Part shown: positions 35,394 to 43,796 of the stretch, piece by piece | How positions within the stretch are numbered: the first letter of the stretch is position 1 | Layout of the letters: each line of letters opens with the position of its first letter | Source: Treponema sp. | Lineage (GTDB): Bacteria; Spirochaetota; Spirochaetia; Treponematales; Treponemataceae | Length of the DNA: 64,000 nt | Assembly (NCBI GenBank): GCA_016294105.1 | Contig: JAEDCN010000001.1 | Location: 136,245 to 200,244, forward strand | Reading direction: 5' to 3' | Position numbers and translations under genes: made by a program | The notes under the pieces: model-generated | Seen by the model: the letters and a program-made list of their open reading frames with translations, nothing else | The model's database searches: none | What the model was told of the DNA's origin: nothing

Positions 35394-37851
35394 TCTTCAC
35401 ACTCCTTTGCCAGATTTTTTTCTCCAGCTCTTCAAGGCGTGCTGTAACAGAGGCTGCCACTTCCTTCAGTTTTTCTCCAAGCTGCATCATCGCATCCTTG
35501 TCCTCAATCTTTGCCTTTGTGTCTGATGAATATTCTTCTACACGACCACGGAACTCATCTTCGAGCCTTTCAACAATCTCCTTATGCTTTTTCTTGTAGG
35601 CGGCTATGTAGGCATCTGTCCATTTAGCCAGAGACTCACTCAAAGACTCTTTCAACTCAGACAAAAAATCTTCCTTTTTCAGATAGTCTTTCTTCTTAAA
35701 CCAAACCTTTTTTGTTACCTTATGCTCCTTCATTATTTGAGTCACAGGAATTGGATCAAATTCCACACTCTCTACAGCGCTCACCTGCATCATGAGGGTT
35801 TTCTTGGCATTATCACTAATGCTGGTATCTGATTGAATTGAATTAAAGACATTGGTAAGGAACGCTTCAATTTTTCCTTCCAAAACCTTTTTGCTGGCTT
35901 TGGCAAAGTGATAGTTCATCCTGGAAAATTCATCGTCAATCGCAGATGTAATACCTTGTTCATGCTCAGGCTTGAGCTTTATCTTGCCACCACTAAAGAT
36001 TCCTGGCTTGCCCAGCCTCCAATCCACCTCAGCTGCTATCTGTCCCTTACTCTCTTCTATGTCAGTGCTGGCAAGGCCCAACTCATGCAAATCTTTTTCT
36101 GAAAGCATATTTTCATTGGCTTTCTTACCAGCCTCTGTAACAATTGCATCCACCCTTTCCTTCAGCTGCCTTATTTCTTCTTCCAGCTCTACTATATTTT
36201 GTTCGGTGGCGGTACACAAGGACTGGCTCTTAGCCGTCACATTGGCCAAAGTCTTCTCCACGCCCTGGATGATTGCAGAGGCTCTTACTGCCGAGGCAAA
36301 TTTCTCGCCATAATCCTTGAGCTCCTCTTCCAGGGCATAAAGGCCAGAGGTGACATAGACCAATCGGTTGATATCCCCCTTTTCCCTGGCATCTTGGGCG
36401 GCGGCATCACTTTTTTCTATCATCCGCCTTGTAGCCAGATCAGAAGAAGCCATCCTGTTCTCCCGGTAGCAAAGCCCGTTGGGAGACATTTCATCATCCA
36501 CAGGATTTTTCTTAATCCAGAACTCATCATCCCCTGTCTTTGTTTCCTCCTTCATGCAGGCCTTTGCAGCAGCAGCAAATTTGGAGGAAACGAACAGCAG
36601 CTTCTTTTCCCTCAAGTGCAAGGAGAAATTGGGGTCTTCCTTCATGGTCAAAGTTGCATCACGCAACCCCTTTCTCTCATCACGGTTTACATCATCTGCA
36701 TGAGTCATGACGACGAAGGAACGGGCAATGTCTATGGTATTCTTGTCATTCTTCTGCTCTGCATCCTTGATGTATGTCAGCAACGCATTTGTACCAGAAC
36801 CCTCCAATGCATTTGGCCTACATACAAAGATAAGAATCGACTGGCTCTGCCCTCCCAGTGCCTTATTCAACACCTCCCTGTGTTTCATAGAATTACTATC
36901 AGTACCAGGAGTGTCATAGATGGTGAATTTAACTAAGTCAGAGTCAAGTCCAATGGGAAATTTAAGGTGAAGGATTTCTGACACCCCAGGAACCTCATTC
37001 AAGGTATCCAGTATTGCATAAAGCTGCTCGTGCCTTTTTTTCCCCTTCACTTCATTCATCTTGTTTTGTATTTCAGTCCGTTCTTGGGATTCCATCGGCC
37101 CTTCGCTGAACTCAAAGCAGGATGTGTGGTCATTCCACACAATGCGGCTGCACGTACCTACAAGAAAGAACCTGATTTCCACAGGCTTGCCTTTCTCTGG
37201 ACTCATAATTACCAGCATCTTTGCTGTCTTGGCCTCTGGTGAGGCTGGCAATATTTTGTATCCAAGCAAGGCATTTATCAAAGAGGATTTCCCAGAGCTA
37301 TAGACTCCCGCAAAGCAAATGTTTACATTGGAGCTTTTAAGGTTGTCCATCTTCTTCCTGATGCTCCTCACCTCTTCGCTTAAAAACCTAGCCAGACTCT
37401 GAGCTCGCTCCTTTACAGTCCCATTCTTCGTGGGAACGTCAAACACTATGGTTTTCTTTGCCTCCAAAGCATCAACCGTGTTTTTCCCAAAATCCATAAT
37501 ATCTTTGAAGGCAGCCTTCATGCTGGGAAGCTCTGCCAAAAGTGTAGTAGTAATTTTGAATTTGTCGCTTCCTTCGTTATAGTATTCTGCCATTTGCTCA
37601 AAATCCATATAGTCGAGTTTTGTTGTAACAACCCTAATCTCGACCTCAGACAAGCCATCAAAGGCTTTCTTCACATCGTCAAAAAAATCATTCCCATGAT
37701 CCTGCAGAATGAATTTCCCCTTTTGTTCCAACATGTACTTGGCAAGACAACTTTTCTTGTCCACTCTTGTTGTGCCAGTACCAGAACCTCTCCTGAATTC
37801 AATCTCTTTCATAGCAGGATGATATTTCATTTCCAACCAATCTTTTGCCAC
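35386..37851 (-). CDS. Dynamin-like large GTPase
   Basis: 821 residues from GTG 37851, chosen because GGAGG lies 9 bases upstream; a longer frame starts at 37884. G1 is AGVYSSGKSSLINALLG (about 182), G2 Thr in EAKTAK, G3 IYDTPGTDSN (about 314), and G4 reads FVVMTHADD (His replaces Lys of TKxD). The C-terminal half is helical, as in bacterial dynamin-like proteins that remodel membranes. First gene of a five-gene operon with the ATPase and toxin; the promoter is at 37927-37955. Confidence 0.8.
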   Translation of the reverse strand: MAKDWLEMKYHPAMKEIEFRRGSGTGTTRVDKKSCLAKYMLEQKGKFILQDHGNDFFDDVKKAFDGLSEVEIRVVTTKLDYMDFEQMAEYYNEGSDKFKITTTLLAELPSMKAAFKDIMDFGKNTVDALEAKKTIVFDVPTKNGTVKERAQSLARFLSEEVRSIRKKMDNLKSSNVNICFAGVYSSGKSSLINALLGYKILPASPEAKTAKMLVIMSPEKGKPVEIRFFLVGTCSRIVWNDHTSCFEFSEGPMESQERTEIQNKMNEVKGKKRHEQLYAILDTLNEVPGVSEILHLKFPIGLDSDLVKFTIYDTPGTDSNSMKHREVLNKALGGQSQSILIFVCRPNALEGSGTNALLTYIKDAEQKNDKNTIDIARSFVVMTHADDVNRDERKGLRDATLTMKEDPNFSLHLREKKLLFVSSKFAAAAKACMKEETKTGDDEFWIKKNPVDDEMSPNGLCYRENRMASSDLATRRMIEKSDAAAQDAREKGDINRLVYVTSGLYALEEELKDYGEKFASAVRASAIIQGVEKTLANVTAKSQSLCTATEQNIVELEEEIRQLKERVDAIVTEAGKKANENMLSEKDLHELGLASTDIEESKGQIAAEVDWRLGKPGIFSGGKIKLKPEHEQGITSAIDDEFSRMNYHFAKASKKVLEGKIEAFLTNVFNSIQSDTSISDNAKKTLMMQVSAVESVEFDPIPVTQIMKEHKVTKKVWFKKKDYLKKEDFLSELKESLSESLAKWTDAYIAAYKKKHKEIVERLEDEFRGRVEEYSSDTKAKIEDKDAMMQLGEKLKEVAASVTARLEELEKKIWQRSVKNG

Positions 37852-37903
37852 AGCCTTTTCCCTCCAAAAACCCAGTCCGTCCACACGCTGGATGCACAGA
37901 CCA

Positions 37904-37995
37904 ATTCATTTAGAATGTCTTTTGAGATAATACATTTTAAAGAATTACTAATCAAGTCTTAAAGATTGTTTGAAAAAAAATAATTCTTTTAGAAT
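37904..37995. promoter_or_regulatory. Divergent promoter region with three operator-like repeats
   Basis: ATTCATTTAGAAT at 37904-37916 and ATTCTTTTAGAAT at 37983-37995 are near-identical, both ATTC-N5-GAAT. ATTTTAAAGAAT (37934-37945) is a third, weaker copy on the other strand. One copy sits by the -10 of the dynamin gene promoter, one in its spacer, one on the XRE gene promoter, a good layout for XRE-dependent and autogenous repression. Confidence 0.6.
37927..37955 (-). promoter_or_regulatory. Promoter of the dynamin-HerA-toxin operon
   Basis: Reading leftward: TTGATT at 37950-37955, a 17-base spacer, TATTAT at 37927-37932. Transcription would begin near 37920, about 70 bases before the GTG. 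It is the only promoter I find for the operon. Confidence 0.65.
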
Positions 37996-37998
37996 ATT
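37970..37998 (+). promoter_or_regulatory. Promoter of the XRE regulator gene
   Basis: TTGAAA at 37970-37975 and AATATT at 37993-37998 with a 17-base spacer. It overlaps the operator copy at 37983-37995, suggesting autoregulation. Confidence 0.45.
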
Positions 37999-38032
37999 AC
38001 ATTCCTGTCTGTAACGGCACATAATTTTAGAC

Positions 38033-38359
38033 ATGGATGGAGTGAACATTCGCAAGATTTTTGGCGAGAACGTCAAGTATCACCGCAAGAAGCAGGGGCT
38101 TTCGCAGGAACAGCTGGCAGAGCGGCTGGAAATAAGCACCAACCATCTGAGCGTCATAGAGACGGGAACGAAATTTGTCACCTACAAGCTTTTGGAGCGC
38201 ATCGTCAAGGAGCTGCAAGTCCATCCCTCCTCCCTGTTCCACTGTTCATTGGAGGCGCCGCTGGACGAAAGTGCGGTGAACAAAATCAATGCCATCATCT
38301 CCACCGAGCTTGCCCAAGTGGAGGAGCGGATTCAACTGAGACTGAGGGAGCTGCTGTAG
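38033..38359 (+). CDS. XRE-family transcriptional regulator
   Basis: 108 residues. A helix-turn-helix domain covers about residues 8-66: VKYHRKKQGLSQEQLAERLEISTNHLSVIETG, the Xre/Cro pattern (only partly quoted). The last ~40 residues are a helical tail. It is divergent from the dynamin-like gene and shares a promoter region with repeated sites, so it probably controls the toxin operon. No Shine-Dalgarno is visible. Its GC content is higher than that of the operon it faces and closer to that of the RluA-type gene just beyond it. Confidence 0.82.
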   Translation: MDGVNIRKIFGENVKYHRKKQGLSQEQLAERLEISTNHLSVIETGTKFVTYKLLERIVKELQVHPSSLFHCSLEAPLDESAVNKINAIISTELAQVEERIQLRLRELL

Positions 38360-38363
38360 GACG

Positions 38364-39287
38364 TTACAGGCTGGAAAGGATGCGTGAGGAAATGTCCATG
38401 GAGAACAGCTTTGAGCTTTGAGAGGCTTTTGGGGTCGTTCTCAGCGGGGCGGTCTCCTGAGCCTCCATCAGGGGGAATGACAGCCCAGTGGCGAAGAACT
38501 GCATCTGCGGGGCTGTCTTTTCCAGCGGATGGTACAGCGGGTCGGCAACGATGGGCAGGCCGCACCAGGCAAGGTGGCAGCGGACCTGATGGCGGTAGCC
38601 CTTGGTGATGGTTGCCTTTACCGTGAGGGTTTCCCGTTCCGTGATGGCAGCTCCCAAGGGGGTTGAGGCGTCACCCGTCGGCTTATGCTGGAAGCTGCCC
38701 TGAGTGCCGCTGGATTCTATCAGATGAAAGCTGGTGGTGTAGGACTGGAGACCCATGTCCCCCTCCCCGGCCTTTGAGGGATTTCGGCCACCCCTTCCCG
38801 CCTTCCGACGGGAACATTTGCCGGAATCCTGGGTGACGGGACGCACCTGCTTCCTGCCAGGGCCATAGGGACGGAAGCCACTCTCCACCATGAAGCCGGC
38901 GGAACGGGTGACGGGGAAACCAAGGAGGTTTGGCGGCGGCGGAAAGCCACCAAGAAGATCTGGACAGGAGGGCAGATACTGGCAGCGGGCGGTGTAGCCT
39001 TTCTTGAAAAGCCCTGCCTCCTGGCAGGCCGTAATGTGGTCGTAAAAGTCCTGGTTCCGGGCAATCAGCAGGAGGCCAGCGGTGTCTTGGTCGATGCGAT
39101 GGACAAGGCCCCCCTCCACCGCCTTCCTTCCCTGCACCGCCCGCACCTCTGGAAACTGCGCCGCCACCAGGGCCAGGGCGCACTCCCCATCCTCTGGTCG
39201 CAGGGGGGCGCTGTGGATGCCAGCCGCCTTGAATGCCACCACAAAGTCCCGGTGGCACTCCACAATCTCAACAGCTACAGCCGACAT
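38364..39287 (-). CDS. RluA family pseudouridine synthase (GC-rich copy)
   Basis: 307 residues from ATG 39287, which overlaps the upstream RluD-like gene by 13 bases. The catalytic motif is LVHRIDQDTAGLLLIARN (about 60-77), followed by TKGYRHQVRCHLAWCGLPIVADPLYHP. An S4 domain is missing. The middle (about 110-190) is Pro/Gly/Ser-rich and less conserved. The gene is clearly richer in G+C than neighbouring housekeeping genes. Its 3' end has a displaced relative at 30289-30510 on the far side of the toxin operon. The RNA target is unknown. Confidence 0.75.
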   Translation of the reverse strand: MSAVAVEIVECHRDFVVAFKAAGIHSAPLRPEDGECALALVAAQFPEVRAVQGRKAVEGGLVHRIDQDTAGLLLIARNQDFYDHITACQEAGLFKKGYTARCQYLPSCPDLLGGFPPPPNLLGFPVTRSAGFMVESGFRPYGPGRKQVRPVTQDSGKCSRRKAGRGGRNPSKAGEGDMGLQSYTTSFHLIESSGTQGSFQHKPTGDASTPLGAAITERETLTVKATITKGYRHQVRCHLAWCGLPIVADPLYHPLEKTAPQMQFFATGLSFPLMEAQETAPLRTTPKASQSSKLFSMDISSRILSSL

Positions 39288-40222
39288 TTCTGATATTTTC
39301 CGTGGAGCACCTGCATGACCTTCCTGAAGCGCTGGGGCGTGGGAGACTTGAATTCGGTGAAGTCCTGGCTTTCCGGCAGCCGAAGGGACAGGAGGCTGGA
39401 ATGGAGCATCAAGGTGGCGCCGGGAAAGACCTGGTTCTTGCTGCCGTAGATGGGATCCCCCAGAATGGGGCAGCCGATGTGCTTCATGTGAACACGAATC
39501 TGATGGGTGCGGCCAGTTTTCAGACGAAGACGCATGAGAGAAAAGGGCCCATAGCAAGCAATACATCGATACACCGTGTGGGCAAACTTTCCCTGGGTTG
39601 AATCGGTGCTGGCTTTAAACCGCTTTCGATTCTTTGGGTCACGAATCAGCTGGGTCTTGATGTTACCAGAAGCAGCAGGAGGTCGGCCCACCACAATGGC
39701 GATATATTCTTTTTTTACCCGTCGCTGCTGAAACTGCTCCTGAAGCCAAGTTTCACTGGCAATATTTTTTGCCGTGATAATCAATCCTGAAGTATCTTTA
39801 TCTAGCCGATGGACAATACCAGGTCGATGGCTTGTTTCCACCGCTCCCCGTCCCCAGTGAAACAGCAGGGCGTTCACCAAGGTACCAGTCCAGTTACCAG
39901 CGGCAGGATGAGTCACCATGCCCTGCTCCTTGTTTACCACCGTAACATCATCGTCCTCGTACACAAGATTCAAGGGCAGGTCCTGGGGCTGAATGTCCTG
40001 GGGAATCTGTTCTTCCCATTCCACGTCAATCTTGTCACCAGACTTTATTTTAGAGGAAAATTTCCCGGAATTTCCGTTAATCACAAGATTGGTGATAATA
40101 TTCTGTAGATGAGATCGATTAGCACAACCACAGGCTGCAAGTATTTCATCCTGTCCGGAAAGGAATTTGTCAACACGCATTTGTGCCGTATCATCGGGCA
40201 CAACAATAGTAATATTAGGCAT
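39275..40222 (-). CDS. rluD: RluD-like 23S rRNA pseudouridine synthase
   Basis: 315 residues. An S4 RNA-binding domain (RVDKFLSGQDEILAACGCANRSHLQNIITNL) precedes the catalytic core, with PGIVHRLDKDTSGLIITAKN (about 137-156) and KTGRTHQIRVHMKHIGCPILGDPIYG. RluD modifies uridines in helix 69 of 23S rRNA; the precise site here is inferred from family resemblance. The last ~260 bases are GC-rich like the downstream RluA-type gene, while the rest is ordinary, so a composition boundary lies inside the gene near 39540. The gene overlaps its neighbours at both ends. Confidence 0.85.
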   Translation of the reverse strand: MPNITIVVPDDTAQMRVDKFLSGQDEILAACGCANRSHLQNIITNLVINGNSGKFSSKIKSGDKIDVEWEEQIPQDIQPQDLPLNLVYEDDDVTVVNKEQGMVTHPAAGNWTGTLVNALLFHWGRGAVETSHRPGIVHRLDKDTSGLIITAKNIASETWLQEQFQQRRVKKEYIAIVVGRPPAASGNIKTQLIRDPKNRKRFKASTDSTQGKFAHTVYRCIACYGPFSLMRLRLKTGRTHQIRVHMKHIGCPILGDPIYGSKNQVFPGATLMLHSSLLSLRLPESQDFTEFKSPTPQRFRKVMQVLHGKYQKCRL

Positions 40223-40829
40223 TTGGTATCACTCCATCAAGTTGTGGCAATCTTACAGAAAGGCCAAAGGGAAGAAAATTCGAGAAAGTACCTTGCGAAA
40301 GTGTTTCCAGAGGAAGCAGCTCTGAAGAAACATCTTCTTCTGGAATCCTGTCCAGTGGTACATTTTCCTCGGTGGACTCATCTTCCAGGGGAATGATTTC
40401 CACTGCTCCTCGATTCAATTCCTGATAGGCCTTGTTCCGCTTATGTCGCTGAATGCTCGAAATAGTAAAGTCTGTAATCCCTACCACAGCTGCCACTCCC
40501 AAGGAAGTAAAGAGGATTCCCAGCTGCTCGTCGGTGGAAAGATAGGCAGCAGATGAGGACTTAGCAAAGGGATTAGGAAAATAATCTGGATTCATGTCGT
40601 GGGAAAAGTAGCGGTACAGGGAATAGCCCAAGGTTACGCCTAAGGTAGCAAAGGGTAAGGATCCCAAACTCACAATTTCTGCCCGCCGCATATCCTGAAG
40701 CCAACCAGGAAACTCGTCCTTAGTATAGGGCTCAATGGTAACGGTAGGTTCTGCTGCAGCCAAGGGAAAAGAGGCCATAAAAGTACAACAGAGCACCAAG
40801 GCAATGCAGCGGAATAATCCAGTTTTCAT
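40215..40829 (-). CDS. Exported protein of unknown function
   Basis: 204 residues. Signal peptide MKTGLFRCIALVLCCTFMASFPLAAAE, then a mature part with two moderately hydrophobic segments (about 52-70 and 105-122) and an acidic C-terminal half (EIIPLEDESTEENVPLDRIPEEDVSSE). No recognised domain. It overlaps rluD by 8 bases and touches the YggS-type gene (1 base shared), so it belongs to that operon. Confidence 0.6.
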   Translation of the reverse strand: MKTGLFRCIALVLCCTFMASFPLAAAEPTVTIEPYTKDEFPGWLQDMRRAEIVSLGSLPFATLGVTLGYSLYRYFSHDMNPDYFPNPFAKSSSAAYLSTDEQLGILFTSLGVAAVVGITDFTISSIQRHKRNKAYQELNRGAVEIIPLEDESTEENVPLDRIPEEDVSSELLPLETLSQGTFSNFLPFGLSVRLPQLDGVIPNA

Positions 40830-41527
40830 CAGTATACACGCTCTCCAAAGATGGCAGTTCCAATCCGTACCAAGGTGGCTCCTTCGGCAATAGCAAGGGC
40901 AAAGTCGTTGCTCATACCCATGGAAAGTTCTTTTAAGTCAAGATTGGGAAAGCGAGTAGCAACCTCCTGCTGGATTGCCACTAGTTTTTTGAAGGAAGCG
41001 GCAATTTCCAGCTGGTTTTCCGTAAAAGGAGCCATGGTCATAAAGCCCTTGGGAACAATGTGGGAGGCTGAACAGGTATATTCCACCGCAGGAAGCAGGG
41101 AATCAAGGCTGGTAAAGCCCGACTTGGACTCTTCTCCTGTGTGGAATTCAAACAGCACCTCCACGGTCTTGTTCAAATTGGCTGCTTGTTTTTCAATTTC
41201 TTCCAAAAGCTCGATTCTATCCACCGACTGGATGCAGGAGGCACAAGAAAGAGCTTTTTTTACCTTGTTTCGCTGCAAAGAACCGATGATATGAAGCTGA
41301 GCCTGTGGAGACTGTACCCTCACCTGCTGAAACTTTTCCACCGCCTCCTGCACACGGTTTTCTCCAAACAAAAGTTGTCCCTGTGCAATGGCTTCTAACA
41401 CTGATTCTGCCGGATGGAATTTGCTGACAGCAACCAAGGAAACAGAATTGGTAGCACGACCAGATTTAATTTCAGCCTCCCGAATTGAATCCAGTACCTG
41501 CCGCAATCGACTTGAAATCTCACTCAT
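40829..41527 (-). CDS. YggS family PLP-binding protein (PLPHP)
   Basis: 232 residues. SLVAVSKFHPAES carries the PLP-binding lysine (about 36), followed by FGENRVQEAVEKF, LHIIGSLQRNKVKK (standard members have HFIGxLQxNK), and SMGMSNDFALAIAEGATLVRIGTAIFG. Family proteins maintain free PLP levels and amino-acid balance in the cytoplasm and have no known catalytic reaction of their own. The gene overlaps rsmA by 4 bases. Confidence 0.9.
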   Translation of the reverse strand: MSEISSRLRQVLDSIREAEIKSGRATNSVSLVAVSKFHPAESVLEAIAQGQLLFGENRVQEAVEKFQQVRVQSPQAQLHIIGSLQRNKVKKALSCASCIQSVDRIELLEEIEKQAANLNKTVEVLFEFHTGEESKSGFTSLDSLLPAVEYTCSASHIVPKGFMTMAPFTENQLEIAASFKKLVAIQQEVATRFPNLDLKELSMGMSNDFALAIAEGATLVRIGTAIFGERVY

Positions 41528-42393
41528 GCTTGCCTCCCCACAATGGAATTGCTAATGTCAGATAAATGAAGAAGGGTTTCCAAGGGAAGCTCCTCTGCTC
41601 GAATCTGGGGATTGATTTTTGCCTCATCCAGCACAGCAGCAGCCTGCTCTCCGTTGCTGTAAAAAACTGTCAGATTGTTTTTGATAGTTTTTCGTCGTGA
41701 AGCAAACAGTCCCCGCAACAGCTTCATAAAATGCTCAGGATTTTGGCAACGGGGAAAATCCTCCCGCAGCTCCATTACCACCGCACGAGAATCTACGTTA
41801 GGACGTGGCCAAAAGCTGCCGCCACCTAAATCCATGAGGGGAGTTACCTTATAAGCCCAGCTACAAAGAATGGAAAAGGAAGAATAATCCTTGCTGCCCA
41901 CCGTGGCACACATTCGCTGGGCCACTTCTTTTTGCACCGTTACCACGGAGCGAGGAAAGCGATAGCCAGCTGAAATCATGTCTGCAATAATGGTGGCAGC
42001 CACATTATACGGCAGGTTTCCAAAGAAACGGTCTGGAAGCTGTTTTTCTGCCTGGGACTTCCAGGTTTTAAGTACGTCACCTTCCACCAAGGTAAACTTT
42101 CCCTGAGTCTCGTAGTCCTTGAAAAAATCACCAACGCAGGCAGCAAAGCCACGGTCAATTTCAAAGGCAGTGACCCTAGCTCCGCGAGAAAGGATTTCGT
42201 CAGTCATGGCACCAAGACCTGGACCCACCTCCCACACAGAAGTAACGTCATCCACCTGCAAGGCATCAATGAGGCGACGACGAGCAGGCCCATTTATAAG
42301 AAAGTTCTGGCCAAATTTCTTTTGCATGGCCATTCCCTGCTGGTCCAAAAAATTTTTCAGGGAAGAAGGAGAATCATAGTCAGGCTTTTTCAT
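41524..42393 (-). CDS. rsmA: 16S rRNA (adenine1518/1519-N6)-dimethyltransferase
   Basis: 289 residues from ATG 42393, chosen over a longer frame because GGAG precedes it and it overlaps the comEC stop as ATGA. Motifs: KKFGQNFLIN at the N-terminus, VWEVGPGLGAMTDEILS (AdoMet motif I), FEIDRGFA, FFGNLPYNVAATII (catalytic NLPY) and VVTVQKEVAQRM. The enzyme dimethylates two adjacent adenines near the 3' end of 16S rRNA during ribosome assembly. Confidence 0.93.
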   Translation of the reverse strand: MKKPDYDSPSSLKNFLDQQGMAMQKKFGQNFLINGPARRRLIDALQVDDVTSVWEVGPGLGAMTDEILSRGARVTAFEIDRGFAACVGDFFKDYETQGKFTLVEGDVLKTWKSQAEKQLPDRFFGNLPYNVAATIIADMISAGYRFPRSVVTVQKEVAQRMCATVGSKDYSSFSILCSWAYKVTPLMDLGGGSFWPRPNVDSRAVVMELREDFPRCQNPEHFMKLLRGLFASRRKTIKNNLTVFYSNGEQAAAVLDEAKINPQIRAEELPLETLLHLSDISNSIVGRQA

Positions 42394-43796
42394 GGTAACT
42401 CCAAGGCGGGAATTCTGGCGAAAAGCTTCACCGGTATTATCAAGCAAGTATACAATAGATTCACCAGATGTCCAAGGGGTTCGCCTAAAGGAGCCCATAA
42501 CAAGGACAGGATGATTGCTCCCACTCCCACCGTCATAAAAAGGGAAACCAAGGGAGATACCACCACCGAGGCGATAATTCCACCAGGCATCATGGTTCCC
42601 AAAGAAAGAAGCGTTACCGGTGTGGAGAAAATCTGGGCTCCCACAGAGGCACTAACAGATGTGGCCACTGATGCAGGAAGGAATTTATGGGTTACCGGCT
42701 CAAAGCAAGGCCCCAGCAAAAGGATTCCCGCCAAGGCCAAATAGGACAGCTGAAAGGAAAGCTGAAAAAGATCCTGGGGAGCCAGCACAAGATGAATGAA
42801 AAAGCACAGGGAAAGAATGCGAATCATGGGACTTTTGATTCCCCAGATTCCAGTGGCCATGCCCAAGAGACTGCAGATAGTGGCTCGAAGCAAGGATGGC
42901 GTAAGGCCAGCAAACCACACGAACAAAAGCACAGCCCCCAAGGAAAGCACTAAGGAAAATTTTCGACCCCCGCCACGAAATACCGTTGCCGCCAAGCCTG
43001 CAAAAAAAGAAAGATGCATGCCAGATAAAGCCAGCACATGGGCAAGACCTGCAAAATGAAAGGCATCGCCCACCTCCTTGTCCGTGTATTCCCCAGAGCC
43101 ACAGAGTAAGGCCACTAGCAAGCCCCCTGCATCTCCCCAGCCGTACATAAGCCGTTTGAACTGGAGCCGGCATAATCCACGGAATTCCTGAATCCTGCCC
43201 CACCAGCTGTCGCCATAGCCTAAAACACTACAGGTGGAAGCGTAAAATACTGGCTCCCCACCCACCAGGGAGCTGTTGTTGATGGTGGAGCTTTCAGAAT
43301 AAGTGATGCTTGGAGAAGCAGTAGCTTTTTTAGAAGAAAAATTTTCCTGTAGCCCAAGATGAAGATAAACACCCTGCTCCACCAAGCCTACAGCATCAGT
43401 TGTAGCTGTTTTGGAGGAAAGGACTGAATACAGTTTTCCTGGATAAAAGGCTTCTACAAAGGCAGCAGGAAGATACACGGTGGCCCTACCACTCGCTTGT
43501 GCCAGTGCCAGCTGATTGCCAGAGCTTGTGGTGGCATTATTTCCCGCAATGCTGCCCTGAACCTGCTGCAATCGTACCGAACACCGATACAACTTTCCAC
43601 TTCCCGTCTTTACCGGATTGGAAATCACCTGGCAATCCAAGGCTCGAACCTGCTGAGGAGGAATGAGACTGGAATATGGCTCCCGATTCAACACAGGAGC
43701 CACCTTGGAATACAGCAAAGCCACCGTTAAAAAGGCGGCTATGCAGATACAATTCTGTTGAAAAAAGAGTACAATTCGTTTTTTCTGTCCTACCAC
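42390..43796 (-). CDS. comEC: ComEC/Rec2 family membrane protein
   Basis: 468 residues. After an N-terminal helix and an OB-like extracytoplasmic region (about 40-200) come the polytopic ComEC core motifs HFAGLAHVLALSGMHLSFFAGL and WFAGLTPSLLRATIC, then several helices. The metallo-beta-lactamase-like nuclease domain of long ComEC proteins is absent, so this is the short form. In competent bacteria ComEC is the channel for single-stranded DNA uptake. Whether treponemes are naturally competent is not established. The gene overlaps the HEAT-like gene upstream by 7 bases and rsmA by 4. Confidence 0.85.
   Translation of the reverse strand: MVGQKKRIVLFFQQNCICIAAFLTVALLYSKVAPVLNREPYSSLIPPQQVRALDCQVISNPVKTGSGKLYRCSVRLQQVQGSIAGNNATTSSGNQLALAQASGRATVYLPAAFVEAFYPGKLYSVLSSKTATTDAVGLVEQGVYLHLGLQENFSSKKATASPSITYSESSTINNSSLVGGEPVFYASTCSVLGYGDSWWGRIQEFRGLCRLQFKRLMYGWGDAGGLLVALLCGSGEYTDKEVGDAFHFAGLAHVLALSGMHLSFFAGLAATVFRGGGRKFSLVLSLGAVLLFVWFAGLTPSLLRATICSLLGMATGIWGIKSPMIRILSLCFFIHLVLAPQDLFQLSFQLSYLALAGILLLGPCFEPVTHKFLPASVATSVSASVGAQIFSTPVTLLSLGTMMPGGIIASVVVSPLVSLFMTVGVGAIILSLLWAPLGEPLGHLVNLLYTCLIIPVKLFARIPALELP

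Noticed and set aside
38683..39258. Long alternative frame inside the GC-rich RluA-type gene
   Set aside because: High GC inflates open frames; the RluA frame has the catalytic motif and the operon overlap.
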